DNA from: Pleurocapsa sp. MO_226.B13
GTDB taxonomy: Bacteria; Cyanobacteriota; Cyanobacteriia; Cyanobacteriales; Xenococcaceae
Direction: 5' to 3'
NCBI GenBank assembly: GCA_030064795.1
Contig: JASJEI010000231.1
Span: forward strand, 1-17,791
DNA length: 17,791 nucleotides
Both the position numbers and the translations under genes were made by a program. The notes beneath the pieces were generated by a model that was not told the DNA's origin, searched no databases, and saw only the letters and a program-made list of their open reading frames with translations. Position 1 is the stretch's first letter, and every line of letters starts with the position of its first letter. Below, one piece after another: positions 1-7,513 of the stretch.

Positions 1-37
1 CTCTTAGCTCTTAGCTCTTAGCTCTTAGCTCTTAGCT
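1..37. repeat. Heptamer tandem repeat (STRR), CTCTTAG x5
   Basis: Five perfect head-to-tail copies of the 7-mer CTCTTAG start at base 1 (1-7, 8-14, 15-21, 22-28, 29-35) and run into a partial copy. The array may continue left of the window. Short heptamer tandem repeats of this kind are a known feature of cyanobacterial intergenic DNA. No function can be read from it. Confidence 0.9.
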
Positions 38-343
38 TTCAAGACATTTCAAGCTTACTTATTCGCTACTGCGATCGCAATTATAGATTCAATCCAAATC
101 TATATTTGGTGTTTGAAAATAAGTAGGACTCTACATATAGTAGTTGACTTTCACTCTTTTTTCTTAACTTGTCACCAATGGCTATTAGCTAATTGATTAG
201 TAGATTTAGACCACTAATCAATTTAGACTCTTCATCACGTAGTGATAGAAGAGGGGACTCAAACCCAAGTTAATAGTTACGAGTTACGAGTTACGAGTTG
301 AAACTAAGTGACCGATCGTACGCTATTAATAGCGGATAGTTTA
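38..343. other. Gene-free region with a second heptamer repeat
   Basis: About 300 bases without a convincing reading frame. It contains one HIP1 octamer (71-78) and a second heptamer STRR, GTTACGA, in three perfect copies at 276-282, 283-289 and 290-296 followed by GTTG. The second repeat lies just downstream of the 3' end of the minus-strand gene that ends at 344. No tRNA or convincing rho-independent terminator was seen. Confidence 0.7.
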
Positions 344-661
344 CTATTCCTGTTTGGATGAAGCACAAACTGGATTGCCTCCCTGGTCTGTAACGGAGAA
401 AGCATCAAACTCCAGTCCTGAAAACTCCCCTGATACGTTAACTTGTTGATCTGCTGAGAGATAACTTGCGGTATTGTCTCCGCAAACATCCCAAGAATCT
501 ACTCTAAGGGTGCGCTCGCCTGTATTGAGTCGAAAGCCATCTTCCCAAACTCGCTCCACCGTACCAGTGAATGTATTACCTTGGGCATGGACAGCGGAAT
601 AAAAACCAGGAATAGCTAAACTTAAAAGCGTGATTTCGGCAAGTTTTAATCGTCTTATCAT
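344..661 (-). CDS. Small exported OB-fold protein (BOF/YdeI-like), copy 1
   Basis: This 105-residue protein starts at an ATG. Residues 1-26 form a typical signal peptide: basic start (MIRRLK), hydrophobic core, cleavage likely after VHA. The mature part (about 30-97) reads as a single small beta-rich domain with the pattern GTVERVWEDGFRLNTG, RVDSWDV and VNVSGEF. This resembles the BOF/YdeI family of periplasmic OB-fold stress proteins, and that assignment is from pattern only. It has two cysteines (in DVCGDN and PVCASS) that the next gene lacks. It is the last of three related genes in tandem (344-661, 717-1004, 1081-1425), with 55 bases to the next. The gaps could allow co-transcription, but no promoter was identified. 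The ligand and role are unknown. Confidence 0.75.
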   Translation of the reverse strand: MIRRLKLAEITLLSLAIPGFYSAVHAQGNTFTGTVERVWEDGFRLNTGERTLRVDSWDVCGDNTASYLSADQQVNVSGEFSGLEFDAFSVTDQGGNPVCASSKQE

Positions 662-716
662 CTTGATTGTTATTAGTATTGAGTTTATTGAGTTTTACAA
701 ATAACGAGCTAGAAAA

Positions 717-1004
717 TTAGTTTGAGATCGAATCGGCATCAAACTCTCCATCATCAAATTCTCCTGTTACCGTCAAGCGATCGCCAACGGCTACGTTATC
801 TGCGGTATTGTCCCCATAGACATCCCAGGAATCTACCCTATGAGTGTCATCTCCAGTGTTGAGATTAAAGCCATCTTCCCAAACTTGCTCCACAGTACCA
901 GTAATTGTAGTATCGTCGTCATCAGAAGCTATAGAGGTAGTAGGGATAGTTAGACCAATAAGAGCAATTCCGATAATAGTAAGTGGTTTGATAGTTTTCA
1001 TCAT
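717..1004 (-). CDS. Small exported OB-fold protein (BOF/YdeI-like), copy 2
   Basis: This 95-residue protein has an N-terminal signal peptide (MMKTIKPL, then a hydrophobic stretch, cleavage likely after SIA near residue 26). An acidic DDDD linker follows. The single domain is closely similar to the neighbouring 344-661 product: both share GTVE-VWEDGF-LNTG, RVDSWDV-GDNTA and V-GEF-FDA. That makes them recent tandem duplicates. The mature domain is very acidic, as is common for periplasmic or extracellular proteins. A second ATG one codon later could also be the start. OB-fold/BOF membership is inferred from the pattern; a catalytic role is unlikely because no conserved catalytic residues stand out. 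Confidence 0.75.
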   Translation of the reverse strand: MMKTIKPLTIIGIALIGLTIPTTSIASDDDDTTITGTVEQVWEDGFNLNTGDDTHRVDSWDVYGDNTADNVAVGDRLTVTGEFDDGEFDADSISN

Positions 1005-1080
1005 GATTGATCTTAAGTTTTATTAAGTAAATGAGTAAAAAAAGGGTTATAGTTTATTTTTGGCTCTGATGGAGCTACCG

Positions 1081-1425
1081 CTAACAAGATTGTGAATTCT
1101 TAACTTTGCCAATCTCAATTACCTCTCCACTAGCGCGGATAATGCGGAAGGAATCAAAATCATAGTCTTCATATTCTCCTATTACTGTCACTTTTTCTCC
1201 GACAGTAAGGTGATTGCGCTCGTCCCAACAAAAACCTGAATCCACAATCAATTGTCCCGTACCATCATCCAAGATAAATTGGTTGCCTACGATACTTCGT
1301 ACTACCCCCGCAGTGGTTGTCTCCGACGTAGGTTTCAAATTGCGGATGGGAATTGGTGTTTGAGGAATGGTTGTGAGGAATAGGTTGAAAGTAGAGGCTA
1401 ATGTAAGAACTGCTGCTGCCGACAT
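1081..1425 (-). CDS. OB-fold protein with N-terminal hydrophobic segment, diverged third copy
   Basis: This 114-residue protein starts at an ATG. Residues 1-20 are hydrophobic (SAAAVLTLASTFNLFLTT), a signal peptide or membrane anchor without a clear AxA cleavage site. The domain at about 38-100 keeps the OB-fold layout of its two downstream neighbours (AGVVRSI, FILDDGTGQLIVD, VGEKVTVIGEYEDYDFDSF) but is much more diverged in sequence. The DGTG-LIVD core is close to the canonical BOF/YdeI pattern. It is first of the three tandem OB-fold genes in the direction of transcription. It ends with two serines and a cysteine (SQSC). The role is unknown; periplasmic stress protection would be the family-based guess. 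Confidence 0.65.
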   Translation of the reverse strand: MSAAAVLTLASTFNLFLTTIPQTPIPIRNLKPTSETTTAGVVRSIVGNQFILDDGTGQLIVDSGFCWDERNHLTVGEKVTVIGEYEDYDFDSFRIIRASGEVIEIGKVKNSQSC

Positions 1426-1526
1426 GATTTATTTTTTTTCTCGAGCAAAGTATTTAGATTCAACAGACAAAGCCAAGCTCAAAATAATAACTTCCGTATT
1501 TCAAGCCACCAAGGCGATCGCTCTAA

Positions 1527-1772
1527 TTAGTTTTTTTGGGCTGCTATTTCTTTATATTTCTGAGTTATTGTCGAAATTGTATTTAATTCTGCTTCGGTTT
1601 TAGCCACCAGATTGAGAATCATTTGGTGAACCAAATTTTGCAATTCTTGGCTACTACTATTGGTGTCAATCTGATTAGAGATGAAATTTTGGGAGCTTTG
1701 GCTAGAGAGATTTTGAATTAGATTTCTCTCCCTGCTCATTTTATTGCTGTTAGAGATTGATGATTCAAGCAT
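1527..1772 (-). CDS. Small hypothetical protein, low-complexity Ser/Asn/Gln-rich with C-terminal helix
   Basis: I do not recognise this gene. From the ATG at 1772 it encodes 81 residues; a GTG at 1844 would add 24 residues with a hydrophobic start (VIFWSFLLFNI). The first half is rich in Ser, Asn and Gln. The second half (about 40-80) looks like one or two amphipathic helices (LQNLVHQMILNLVAKTEAEL) with heptad-like hydrophobic spacing. No cofactor or catalytic motif is visible. It stands alone between the OB-fold trio and the two-component system. It could also be a non-coding open frame, so confidence is low. Confidence 0.4.
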   Translation of the reverse strand: MLESSISNSNKMSRERNLIQNLSSQSSQNFISNQIDTNSSSQELQNLVHQMILNLVAKTEAELNTISTITQKYKEIAAQKN

Positions 1773-1947
1773 ATGGTGAGTTTTCTTAGTCGTTTGGTTC
1801 TCGATTTTGATGTTAAACAATAAAAATGACCAAAAAATGACCACTTAAATTAATTTGCTTCAATCATCACCGAATGAGTTTAGCAATACTTATGTACTCA
1901 TTAAATTCGGTTAAAAATTATGGCTCGAAGAACTTGGGAGTTGCGAA

Positions 1948-3399
1948 CTAGGAGACTTGGGGACGGTTGAGATAGGGCAATATAATCCGAAACGTCGATC
2001 CTTTTCTTACCTGGCTAGTAACTTTAATCTGTCCGCCGTGTGCTAGAACAATTTGTTGAGCGATATTCAATCCCAAGCCAAAACTGCCTGTTGCTTTAGT
2101 TCGCGTTTGGTTAACTCGGTAAAATCGCTCGAAGATATGAGGTAAAGACTCTGGGGCGATGCCAATTCCCGTATCTTCTACCTGAATATTTACTTGCTGG
2201 TTGTTGCAATTGAGGCGGAGAATGATGCTGCCGTTTGCAGGTGTATAACGACAAGCATTACCGATCAGATTGGCAATAGCTTGTCGCAGTAGGTTAATAT
2301 CTGCCTTAACCATAATCGGTTTAGCCGTGAGATAAGCGGTAAAAGTGAGATTTTGCGATCGCGCTTTACTCTTCCATTCTGATGCTAGCTCCCGCAGCAA
2401 ATCTACGACATCGATCGGTTTTAGAGAATCGAGAGACAATAAGCTTTCATGTCGTGCCAGAAATAGCAAGTCCCCTACTAAAGTACTCATACTCTTAGTC
2501 AGATGAACGATCTTATCCAAACGTTGATGCAGAAAACTGGTATCGTCAGGTAAATCTTCAAGCTCCATTAAACCTACCTGAGCATTGCTCAATACCGCAG
2601 CTAGAGGGGCGCGTAGTTCATGAGAAGCATTGGCAGTGAAACGGTCTAACTGAGCGTAAGCTAACTCTAGTTCGCGATTGGTATTTTGCAGACTGGTTTC
2701 CCGCGCTTTCAATTCTCGTTCCAGTTGCAAGAACAGGAGAATGGCTAATAATGCCCCCAAGCTGCCGATGATTGCTGATATACAGAGGACAATCCAAGTA
2801 ACCTGACGGTAAAATGCCTGGTGTTGTTGACGAACTTCCAATAATTGCTCTTGTTTGGTTGTAAAGTCATCGATCGCCATCCGAGTCGCATCCATCTTTT
2901 CCTTACCCTCTTCTAGCCAGTCGTAGAGGAGAGCCGTATTCACCAATAGTTCTTCTTCTCCACGAATTCGTTTTAGTTCCTGTTGTAGAGTTAGCTTCTG
3001 CTGCAAAATCTCCAGATATCCATCGATCTTGGTCCGAATTTCTTCTAGTCTTCGTTTCTGCCGAGGATAGCCCTGCACGAGAGTCTCTAGTTCTCTGAGT
3101 GAGTCAGGAATAACCTCGCGGGAATAATTATACGGAGCGAGAAATTCCTCTCGATGAGTTAGTCCATAACCGCGTACCCCCGTTTCTGTATCCACTAGGG
3201 CTGTAAGCAGACGTTTAGTTTCTAGCTTGACCTGTTTGGTATGCTCTACTATGGCTTCATTTTCTTCCAAGCTAGCTTTTAACCAGGCAAAAGCACCAAG
3301 GGAGGTAAATAAGCAGACAACTGGGATGGCGATAATAATGCCACCCCGCAGACGAACCGATAGTGCTTTCCATTTCCTCAATCTCATCTTATTAAGCAT
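1948..3399 (-). CDS. CHASE3-type sensor histidine kinase
   Basis: A 483-residue membrane kinase. Segments in order: transmembrane helix at about 20-40; an extracytoplasmic helical CHASE3-like sensor at about 45-190, with the typical [14 protein letters not shown] stretch near 67-80; a second membrane helix at about 201-224; a short linker coiled coil; HisKA with the phospho-accepting His260 in [16 protein letters not shown]; and the HATPase domain with N box ([11 protein letters not shown]), G1 (DTGIGIAP), F box (FERFYR) and G2 ([10 protein letters not shown]). All kinase boxes are intact. It starts at an ATG five bases after the response-regulator stop, so the two are one operon, regulator first. 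It should autophosphorylate on His260 and pass phosphate to that regulator. The kinase core resembles cyanobacterial RppB/NrsS-type kinases, but the CHASE3 sensor means the signal cannot be deduced. Confidence 0.95.
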   Translation of the reverse strand: MLNKMRLRKWKALSVRLRGGIIIAIPVVCLFTSLGAFAWLKASLEENEAIVEHTKQVKLETKRLLTALVDTETGVRGYGLTHREEFLAPYNYSREVIPDSLRELETLVQGYPRQKRRLEEIRTKIDGYLEILQQKLTLQQELKRIRGEEELLVNTALLYDWLEEGKEKMDATRMAIDDFTTKQEQLLEVRQQHQAFYRQVTWIVLCISAIIGSLGALLAILLFLQLERELKARETSLQNTNRELELAYAQLDRFTANASHELRAPLAAVLSNAQVGLMELEDLPDDTSFLHQRLDKIVHLTKSMSTLVGDLLFLARHESLLSLDSLKPIDVVDLLRELASEWKSKARSQNLTFTAYLTAKPIMVKADINLLRQAIANLIGNACRYTPANGSIILRLNCNNQQVNIQVEDTGIGIAPESLPHIFERFYRVNQTRTKATGSFGLGLNIAQQIVLAHGGQIKVTSQVRKGSTFRIILPYLNRPQVS

Positions 3400-3404
3400 G
3401 GTTG

Positions 3405-4088
3405 TTACTCAGAAGATTCGGGTGGTTCTAAGCAGTATCCCACACCATAAATACTTTTAATCCAGTCTTCTACACCAATTTCTCGCAAAGCTTTTCTTAA
3501 GCGTCTGACTCTAGCAGCAACAGCATTGCTCTCAGGTTCACTTCCCCATGACCACAGTGCTTGTTCAATTCGATCGTGGGTAAGAATTTTCTGAGGATGA
3601 CGCATCATATATTCTAAAAGTTGAAAATCTCTGCTGGAAAGCTTGAATGAGGTATCTCCCCATTCAACACGCATTGTATCTAAATGGAGGCATAAGTCTG
3701 CTAGTTGGAGTCGATCTCCCGTCCATAAAGGCGATCGCCTTCTTAAAGCTCGTACCCTTGCCAAAAGTTCGGGTAAATCCACTGGCTTAACCAGGTAATC
3801 ATCTGCGCCTGCATCCAAACCAGTGACTTTATCCTCAATAGTATCTTTAGCGGTAAGTAACAAAGTAGGAGTGCCTACTCCTGCTGCGCGAAAAGACTGG
3901 CAAAGATCGATGCCACTTTCTTCTGGTAACATCCAATCGAGGATTAACAGGTCATAGTCTTTTTCCCCCATTAGCCAGCGAGCTGTTGCTCCGTCTGCCA
4001 CACCATCTACAATATGACCAGAACGAGATAAAGCTATTTGCAATGGCTCTAACTGCTCTGGGTCATCCTCAACTAAAAGAATCCGCAC
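3405..4088 (-). CDS. OmpR/PhoB-family response regulator
   Basis: A 227-residue two-domain regulator. The receiver domain (about 1-118) has the acidic pocket at residues 7-9 (VEDD), the phospho-acceptor Asp51 in LLILDWMLP, the conserved Thr in LLLTAKD and the conserved Lys in YLVKPVDL. The C-terminal winged helix (about 130-225) carries the usual PhoB-type elements ([36 protein letters not shown]). The start is GTG, supported by a good ribosome-binding site. It precedes the CHASE3 kinase gene with a five-base gap. It presumably binds direct repeats upstream of its targets. The nearby tandem OB-fold genes are possible but unproven targets. Confidence 0.95.
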   Translation of the reverse strand: MRILLVEDDPEQLEPLQIALSRSGHIVDGVADGATARWLMGEKDYDLLILDWMLPEESGIDLCQSFRAAGVGTPTLLLTAKDTIEDKVTGLDAGADDYLVKPVDLPELLARVRALRRRSPLWTGDRLQLADLCLHLDTMRVEWGDTSFKLSSRDFQLLEYMMRHPQKILTHDRIEQALWSWGSEPESNAVAARVRRLRKALREIGVEDWIKSIYGVGYCLEPPESSE

Positions 4089-4093
4089 GATCG

Positions 4094-4098
4094 CTCCT
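4094..4098 (-). promoter_or_regulatory. Shine-Dalgarno AGGAG for the response regulator GTG start
   Basis: On the minus strand AGGAG lies five bases upstream of the GTG at 4088. It is one of the few clear ribosome-binding sites in the window. It fixes the start at GTG and gives the correct receiver-domain N-terminus (MRILLVEDD). Confidence 0.75.
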
Positions 4099-4340
4099 AG
4101 AATTATTTCTGTAATATTTACAAATTACAACTAAATTCAATGGTAACAATCAGCTAGTATAAATATGGATAATGTTTCAAAACCTCGATTCCGCACTATC
4201 CAAGATAACTTAAGTAATACTCAATCCTGTTTTCAGAGACTAAAAAAGCGGGACTAACTCAACGACACTTAATGAGCGCGAACGGCAACGCTTCGTTTTT
4301 TGAGCCTCTCAACCTAATCATAGGGGACTCGAATAAATGT

Positions 4341-5045
4341 CTAACTCGTCCACAGTCTAATTCCGCCTAATAATCCCGATATATTGGGAATAATTTTGGC
4401 ATTGTCTGGTAGATCGAATTTAATATTTTTAGTTTCTCCGCCACCAATATAGAGAACATCGTAATTAAACAAACGATCTAGAGTGGCGATCGCTTTTTCT
4501 AAACGAGTATTCCATTTCTTTTTACCTTCTTTATCCATTGCCGATCTACCCAGTTGTTCTTCGTAGGTTTCTCCCTTGCGGAAAGGGTGATGTCCCATTT
4601 CCAGGTTAGGTACTAATTTTCCGTCAACAAATAAAGCCGAACCAAATCCCGTCCCCAAGGTGATTACCAGCTCTACACCCTTACCAGCGATCGCGCCAAA
4701 TCCCTGAATATCGGCATCGTTAGCTACTTTGACTGGTTTGGATAACAATTGGGTCAAACTTGTCGCCAAATCATAGTTTAACCAATCATCGTCTAAGTTA
4801 ACGGCAGTTTTAATCAAACCATTTTGCACTACCCCTGGAAAACCTACCGATACGCGATCGAATTCTTGTGATTTTGCCAAGGTGAGAATAGTATCAATCA
4901 CTTCTTCGGGTTTAGCTGGTTGAGGAGTTTTGAGACGAGTGCGATCGCTAAGAGGATTTCCTTCTGTATCTAGTACCATGACTTTGATCCCACTACCGCC
5001 AATATCTACAGCTAGGGTACGGAGAGATTGATTAGACTCGTTCAT
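4341..5045 (-). CDS. ppgK: ROK-family polyphosphate glucokinase-like sugar kinase
   Basis: A 234-residue cytoplasmic kinase starting at an ATG. The N-terminal phosphate-binding loop is LAVDIGGSGIKV (residues 11-22). It is followed by the ROK sugar-binding elements SVGFPGVV, VANDADIQGFG (with the catalytic Asp) and the second phosphate loop TLGTGFGSALF. An EMGHHPF segment takes the place of the ROK ExGH motif. The zinc-binding cysteine cluster of many ROK repressors and glucokinases is absent. There is no DNA-binding domain. Length and motifs match the strictly polyphosphate-dependent or ATP/polyphosphate glucokinases, which make glucose 6-phosphate. The phosphate donor cannot be decided from sequence alone. 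It is flanked by gaps of about 250 and 137 bases, so it is probably its own transcription unit. Confidence 0.85.
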   Translation of the reverse strand: MNESNQSLRTLAVDIGGSGIKVMVLDTEGNPLSDRTRLKTPQPAKPEEVIDTILTLAKSQEFDRVSVGFPGVVQNGLIKTAVNLDDDWLNYDLATSLTQLLSKPVKVANDADIQGFGAIAGKGVELVITLGTGFGSALFVDGKLVPNLEMGHHPFRKGETYEEQLGRSAMDKEGKKKWNTRLEKAIATLDRLFNYDVLYIGGGETKNIKFDLPDNAKIIPNISGLLGGIRLWTS

Positions 5046-5182
5046 TATGATCTGAAGAACTTAAGATTATTTTGCTTTAGAATTATATACATAGTAGTGA
5101 ACAGTTTAGATCGTATACTGGGGCGATTTATTAAAAATAAAATTAAAATCGATCTTATTAGAGTAAGCTACGCTAACAATTA

Positions 5183-6787
5183 TTAGTTACTATTAATTAA
5201 TTCTTGTAATTGGCTATCGGTCAAAGAGCGAATAATAGCTATCTCAAACGCATCATTTTCCAGTACATTAAAGCGATCGCCTTGAAGATAATCTTGAAAT
5301 TCCGATTGTTGAGTCAGATGAGTCTGAAAAAAAGCAGTACTTAAAGTTTTTACCACTGGATAAGCTAAGGTAGGACTAATACCTACCACTGTATCAGGAA
5401 CGGGTAAAACTCCCAACCCTTCACGCAAAAAACTAAAGTGTGTTGCTGGTTTAACTAATACTAAATACTTATCAAGATCTCGATCTAACCAAGTAAAAGG
5501 TTTTATTTGTTCTGCCATGGGAGGCATCATTAAATCATTGGTTCCAGAGATTAACATCGTAGGAACATCAATTGAAGCCATTCCCTCTCGACCAAATATT
5601 TTGCCCATAGGGTTGATGGCAATAACTGCTTTAACTCTGGGATCTTTTAATCGATAATCAATGTCTGATATTTCGTTAAAAGTACACTTAGCCAAGGAAG
5701 ATAGATCGAGTAAAACATTTTTATAATCTTCCGTCTGACACTTAGGAGCATCTGGTTCTGCAATTAATTTCCCCCCTGCTAAAGCTAAGGATGTGTAGCC
5801 ACCAAAAGATTGTCCAATTACCCCCACTTGTTGCAAATTAATTTTATTTTTTAGCGAGGGATTAGTTTGGGTTTCACTTTGTAATTTATCAATAACATAT
5901 TTAACATCTAAAGGTTGATTGATGAGATTATTTGGTTTGGGAAACCTTTGCGCTCCCAATAAAAAAGCACCAAACTGATCTAGGCTAATATCATTATGCT
6001 CAATTATGGCTACTGCAAACCCGTGACTAGCCAAATGTTCCCCTAAATAAGAAAAAGTTTGACGATTAGAAGCTAAACCATGAGTAATGACAATCAAGGG
6101 AGCTTGTTCTTTTTCGGGTTGATATAAATCAAAATTACCAGGCTTAGTACGACGAGGATTATTGTAAATTAAAGTTTGTTGCTGCCAAATATACTGCCCT
6201 TGATTTGATAAGTTTTGCGGTTGTGATTTAGTTAAATTATGTTTAGAGCTATTATTAGCAAAAAAGAACTTATCTATGGCTTCGCGGTCTTGAAATAATT
6301 TCTCTCCCCGCTCGATATATTGTTCTAAAACTGCTAAATCTACATAAATAGTTTCCAAGGGAAACTGATGTAATAAATTCATTACTGTTAAACCTTTTTC
6401 GTCAAATGCAGCAGCAATGATTGCACTTCTTAAAGCAAAAAATCCGTTTTTATTTACATTGGCTCTGATCCCTTTACCAAAATTTTTAATTACTGCTTCA
6501 CCAATTGTAGAATTACTAAATTTAGCAATACTCAAAGGATGAAATTCTAAGGGAGTTGACAATAATTCTGGTAATTTGGCTACTTGCTCTGGCGGTAAAC
6601 GCTTGAGATAGTAAGCAAGTTCGGAAGATACTTCTCCTGTGGTAACAAATGCTTCTAAATCTTCCACTTGAATATAGAACTGTCCCAAAGGAAAAAAATT
6701 AAAAGTAATCCTTTCTGCTGCTACGGTTTTAGTTGGCAATAAAGTAGCAAATATACCTAAGAGCAAAGGAATTAAGGCGCGGATCAT
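5183..6787 (-). CDS. Exported DUF1400 / alpha-beta hydrolase, lipase-like
   Basis: About 534 residues from the ATG at 6787; a TTG one codon upstream is also possible. A signal peptide (about 1-25, ending TVAA) is followed by a DUF1400-type N-terminal region (about 26-150: ITFNFFPLGQFYIQVEDLEAF). An alpha/beta hydrolase domain starts near 200. It has the oxyanion HG in VITHGLASN (near 237), the nucleophile Ser328 in GQSFGGY, a likely catalytic Asp in SGTNDLMMPP and a catalytic His in PATHFSF. The fold and triad suggest a periplasmic or secreted esterase/lipase; the substrate is unknown. The gene stands alone, and the next upstream gene is the broken acyltransferase stump. DUF1400-plus-hydrolase proteins of this size are typical of cyanobacteria. 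Confidence 0.88.
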   Translation of the reverse strand: MIRALIPLLLGIFATLLPTKTVAAERITFNFFPLGQFYIQVEDLEAFVTTGEVSSELAYYLKRLPPEQVAKLPELLSTPLEFHPLSIAKFSNSTIGEAVIKNFGKGIRANVNKNGFFALRSAIIAAAFDEKGLTVMNLLHQFPLETIYVDLAVLEQYIERGEKLFQDREAIDKFFFANNSSKHNLTKSQPQNLSNQGQYIWQQQTLIYNNPRRTKPGNFDLYQPEKEQAPLIVITHGLASNRQTFSYLGEHLASHGFAVAIIEHNDISLDQFGAFLLGAQRFPKPNNLINQPLDVKYVIDKLQSETQTNPSLKNKINLQQVGVIGQSFGGYTSLALAGGKLIAEPDAPKCQTEDYKNVLLDLSSLAKCTFNEISDIDYRLKDPRVKAVIAINPMGKIFGREGMASIDVPTMLISGTNDLMMPPMAEQIKPFTWLDRDLDKYLVLVKPATHFSFLREGLGVLPVPDTVVGISPTLAYPVVKTLSTAFFQTHLTQQSEFQDYLQGDRFNVLENDAFEIAIIRSLTDSQLQELINSN

Positions 6788-6971
6788 CAATTAATTTGCG
6801 GTAGACAATCTAAATTGACAATAGCAATAGAGTAAGAAAAACTATCACCGATTGGTTTTTTAGTCTATCGTATATTTTTCTTACTTAGTGGTGCGGATAT
6901 ACTTGTTAGTGAAAACGCTTCCCCTACTAGTATGGAGCGTTTAATTACTTCTGGGCTACGATCGCCAAAAA

Positions 6972-7191
6972 TTAAATATTTTCTGCGAGTAATTTAGCTA
7001 CCGCTTCTTTAATAAAGATCTCATCTTCGGAGTTTTGATAAGGATTTCCCGCACGATGTCCCCAAATAGAGGGAATGGGAAGATATTCAGCATCGGGAAT
7101 CAGATCTGCTTCTGCTTTGCAGTCTTGGGGAATAAAATATAAATCTGTCGTGGCAGGCATGACTAAGGTTTTAGCAGTAATAGACTGTAAT
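6972..7191 (-). pseudogene. 3' stump of a homoserine O-acetyltransferase-like alpha/beta hydrolase, cut by a transposon end
   Basis: Reading leftwards from 7191, about 70 codons encode the C-terminus of a MetX-like alpha/beta hydrolase: LQSITAKTLVMPATTDLYF, then IPDAEYLPIPSIWGHRAG, then a final helix. The catalytic Asp (in TTDLYF) and His (in IWGHRAG) are both present, but the nucleophile and the rest of the fold are missing. The open frame runs a few codons past 7191 only because transposon-end bases (TGTACATTCAAT) happen to keep it open and supply a TTG. Nothing resembling the missing 5' part occurs elsewhere in the window; for a simple insertion it should lie beyond the right end. This is the target gene of the transposon, or of a rearrangement at its end. 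Confidence 0.75.
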
Positions 7192-7485
7192 TGTACATTC
7201 AATAATTAATTGTCGTTATCTAACAAATTAATGTCGCAAAAAATATAAGCTGTAAGCTTCTCTATAAAACTATTACATCCAAATCAATAAAAATTCAACT
7301 CACCTCAATCTACTGTTTATTTTTCATATTTTAACTGTCGCGAATATACTATTTTCAATATTTATTTGTCGTTTATTTTCTCAAGTCGATTTTTCAACTT
7401 ATGTAAAGCTTAATAAATTAAGTGTCGTAAGTCTGCCCAATTTAGGTACTATTTTAAGTAAATAGTATTTTTGAATTAATTGCCG
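7192..7485 (+). repeat. Transposon left end with six TnsB-type binding sites
   Basis: After TGTACA come copies of an A/T-rich tract ending in TGTCG: TTAATTGTCG (core 7211-7215), TTAATGTCG (7232-7236), TTTTAACTGTCG (7336-7340), TTTATTTGTCG (7367-7371), AATTAAGTGTCG (7423-7427) and a degenerate AATTAATTGCCG (7481-7485). All six are in the same orientation. The first two are 21 bases apart near the tip; the others are spread over 250 bases up to the tnsB start. Multiple same-orientation sites of this type are how TnsB recognises Tn7-like ends. The innermost sites overlap the region where the tnsB promoter must lie, so TnsB could repress its own operon (inference). Confidence 0.75.
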
Positions 7486-7513
7486 AAATATTCAATTAAT
7501 TTAATAGGTAGTT

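Noticed and set aside
6972..7202. A complete 76-residue protein gene
   Set aside because: It begins with a TTG formed by transposon-tip bases and lacks most of the hydrolase fold; it is the stump of a cut gene.
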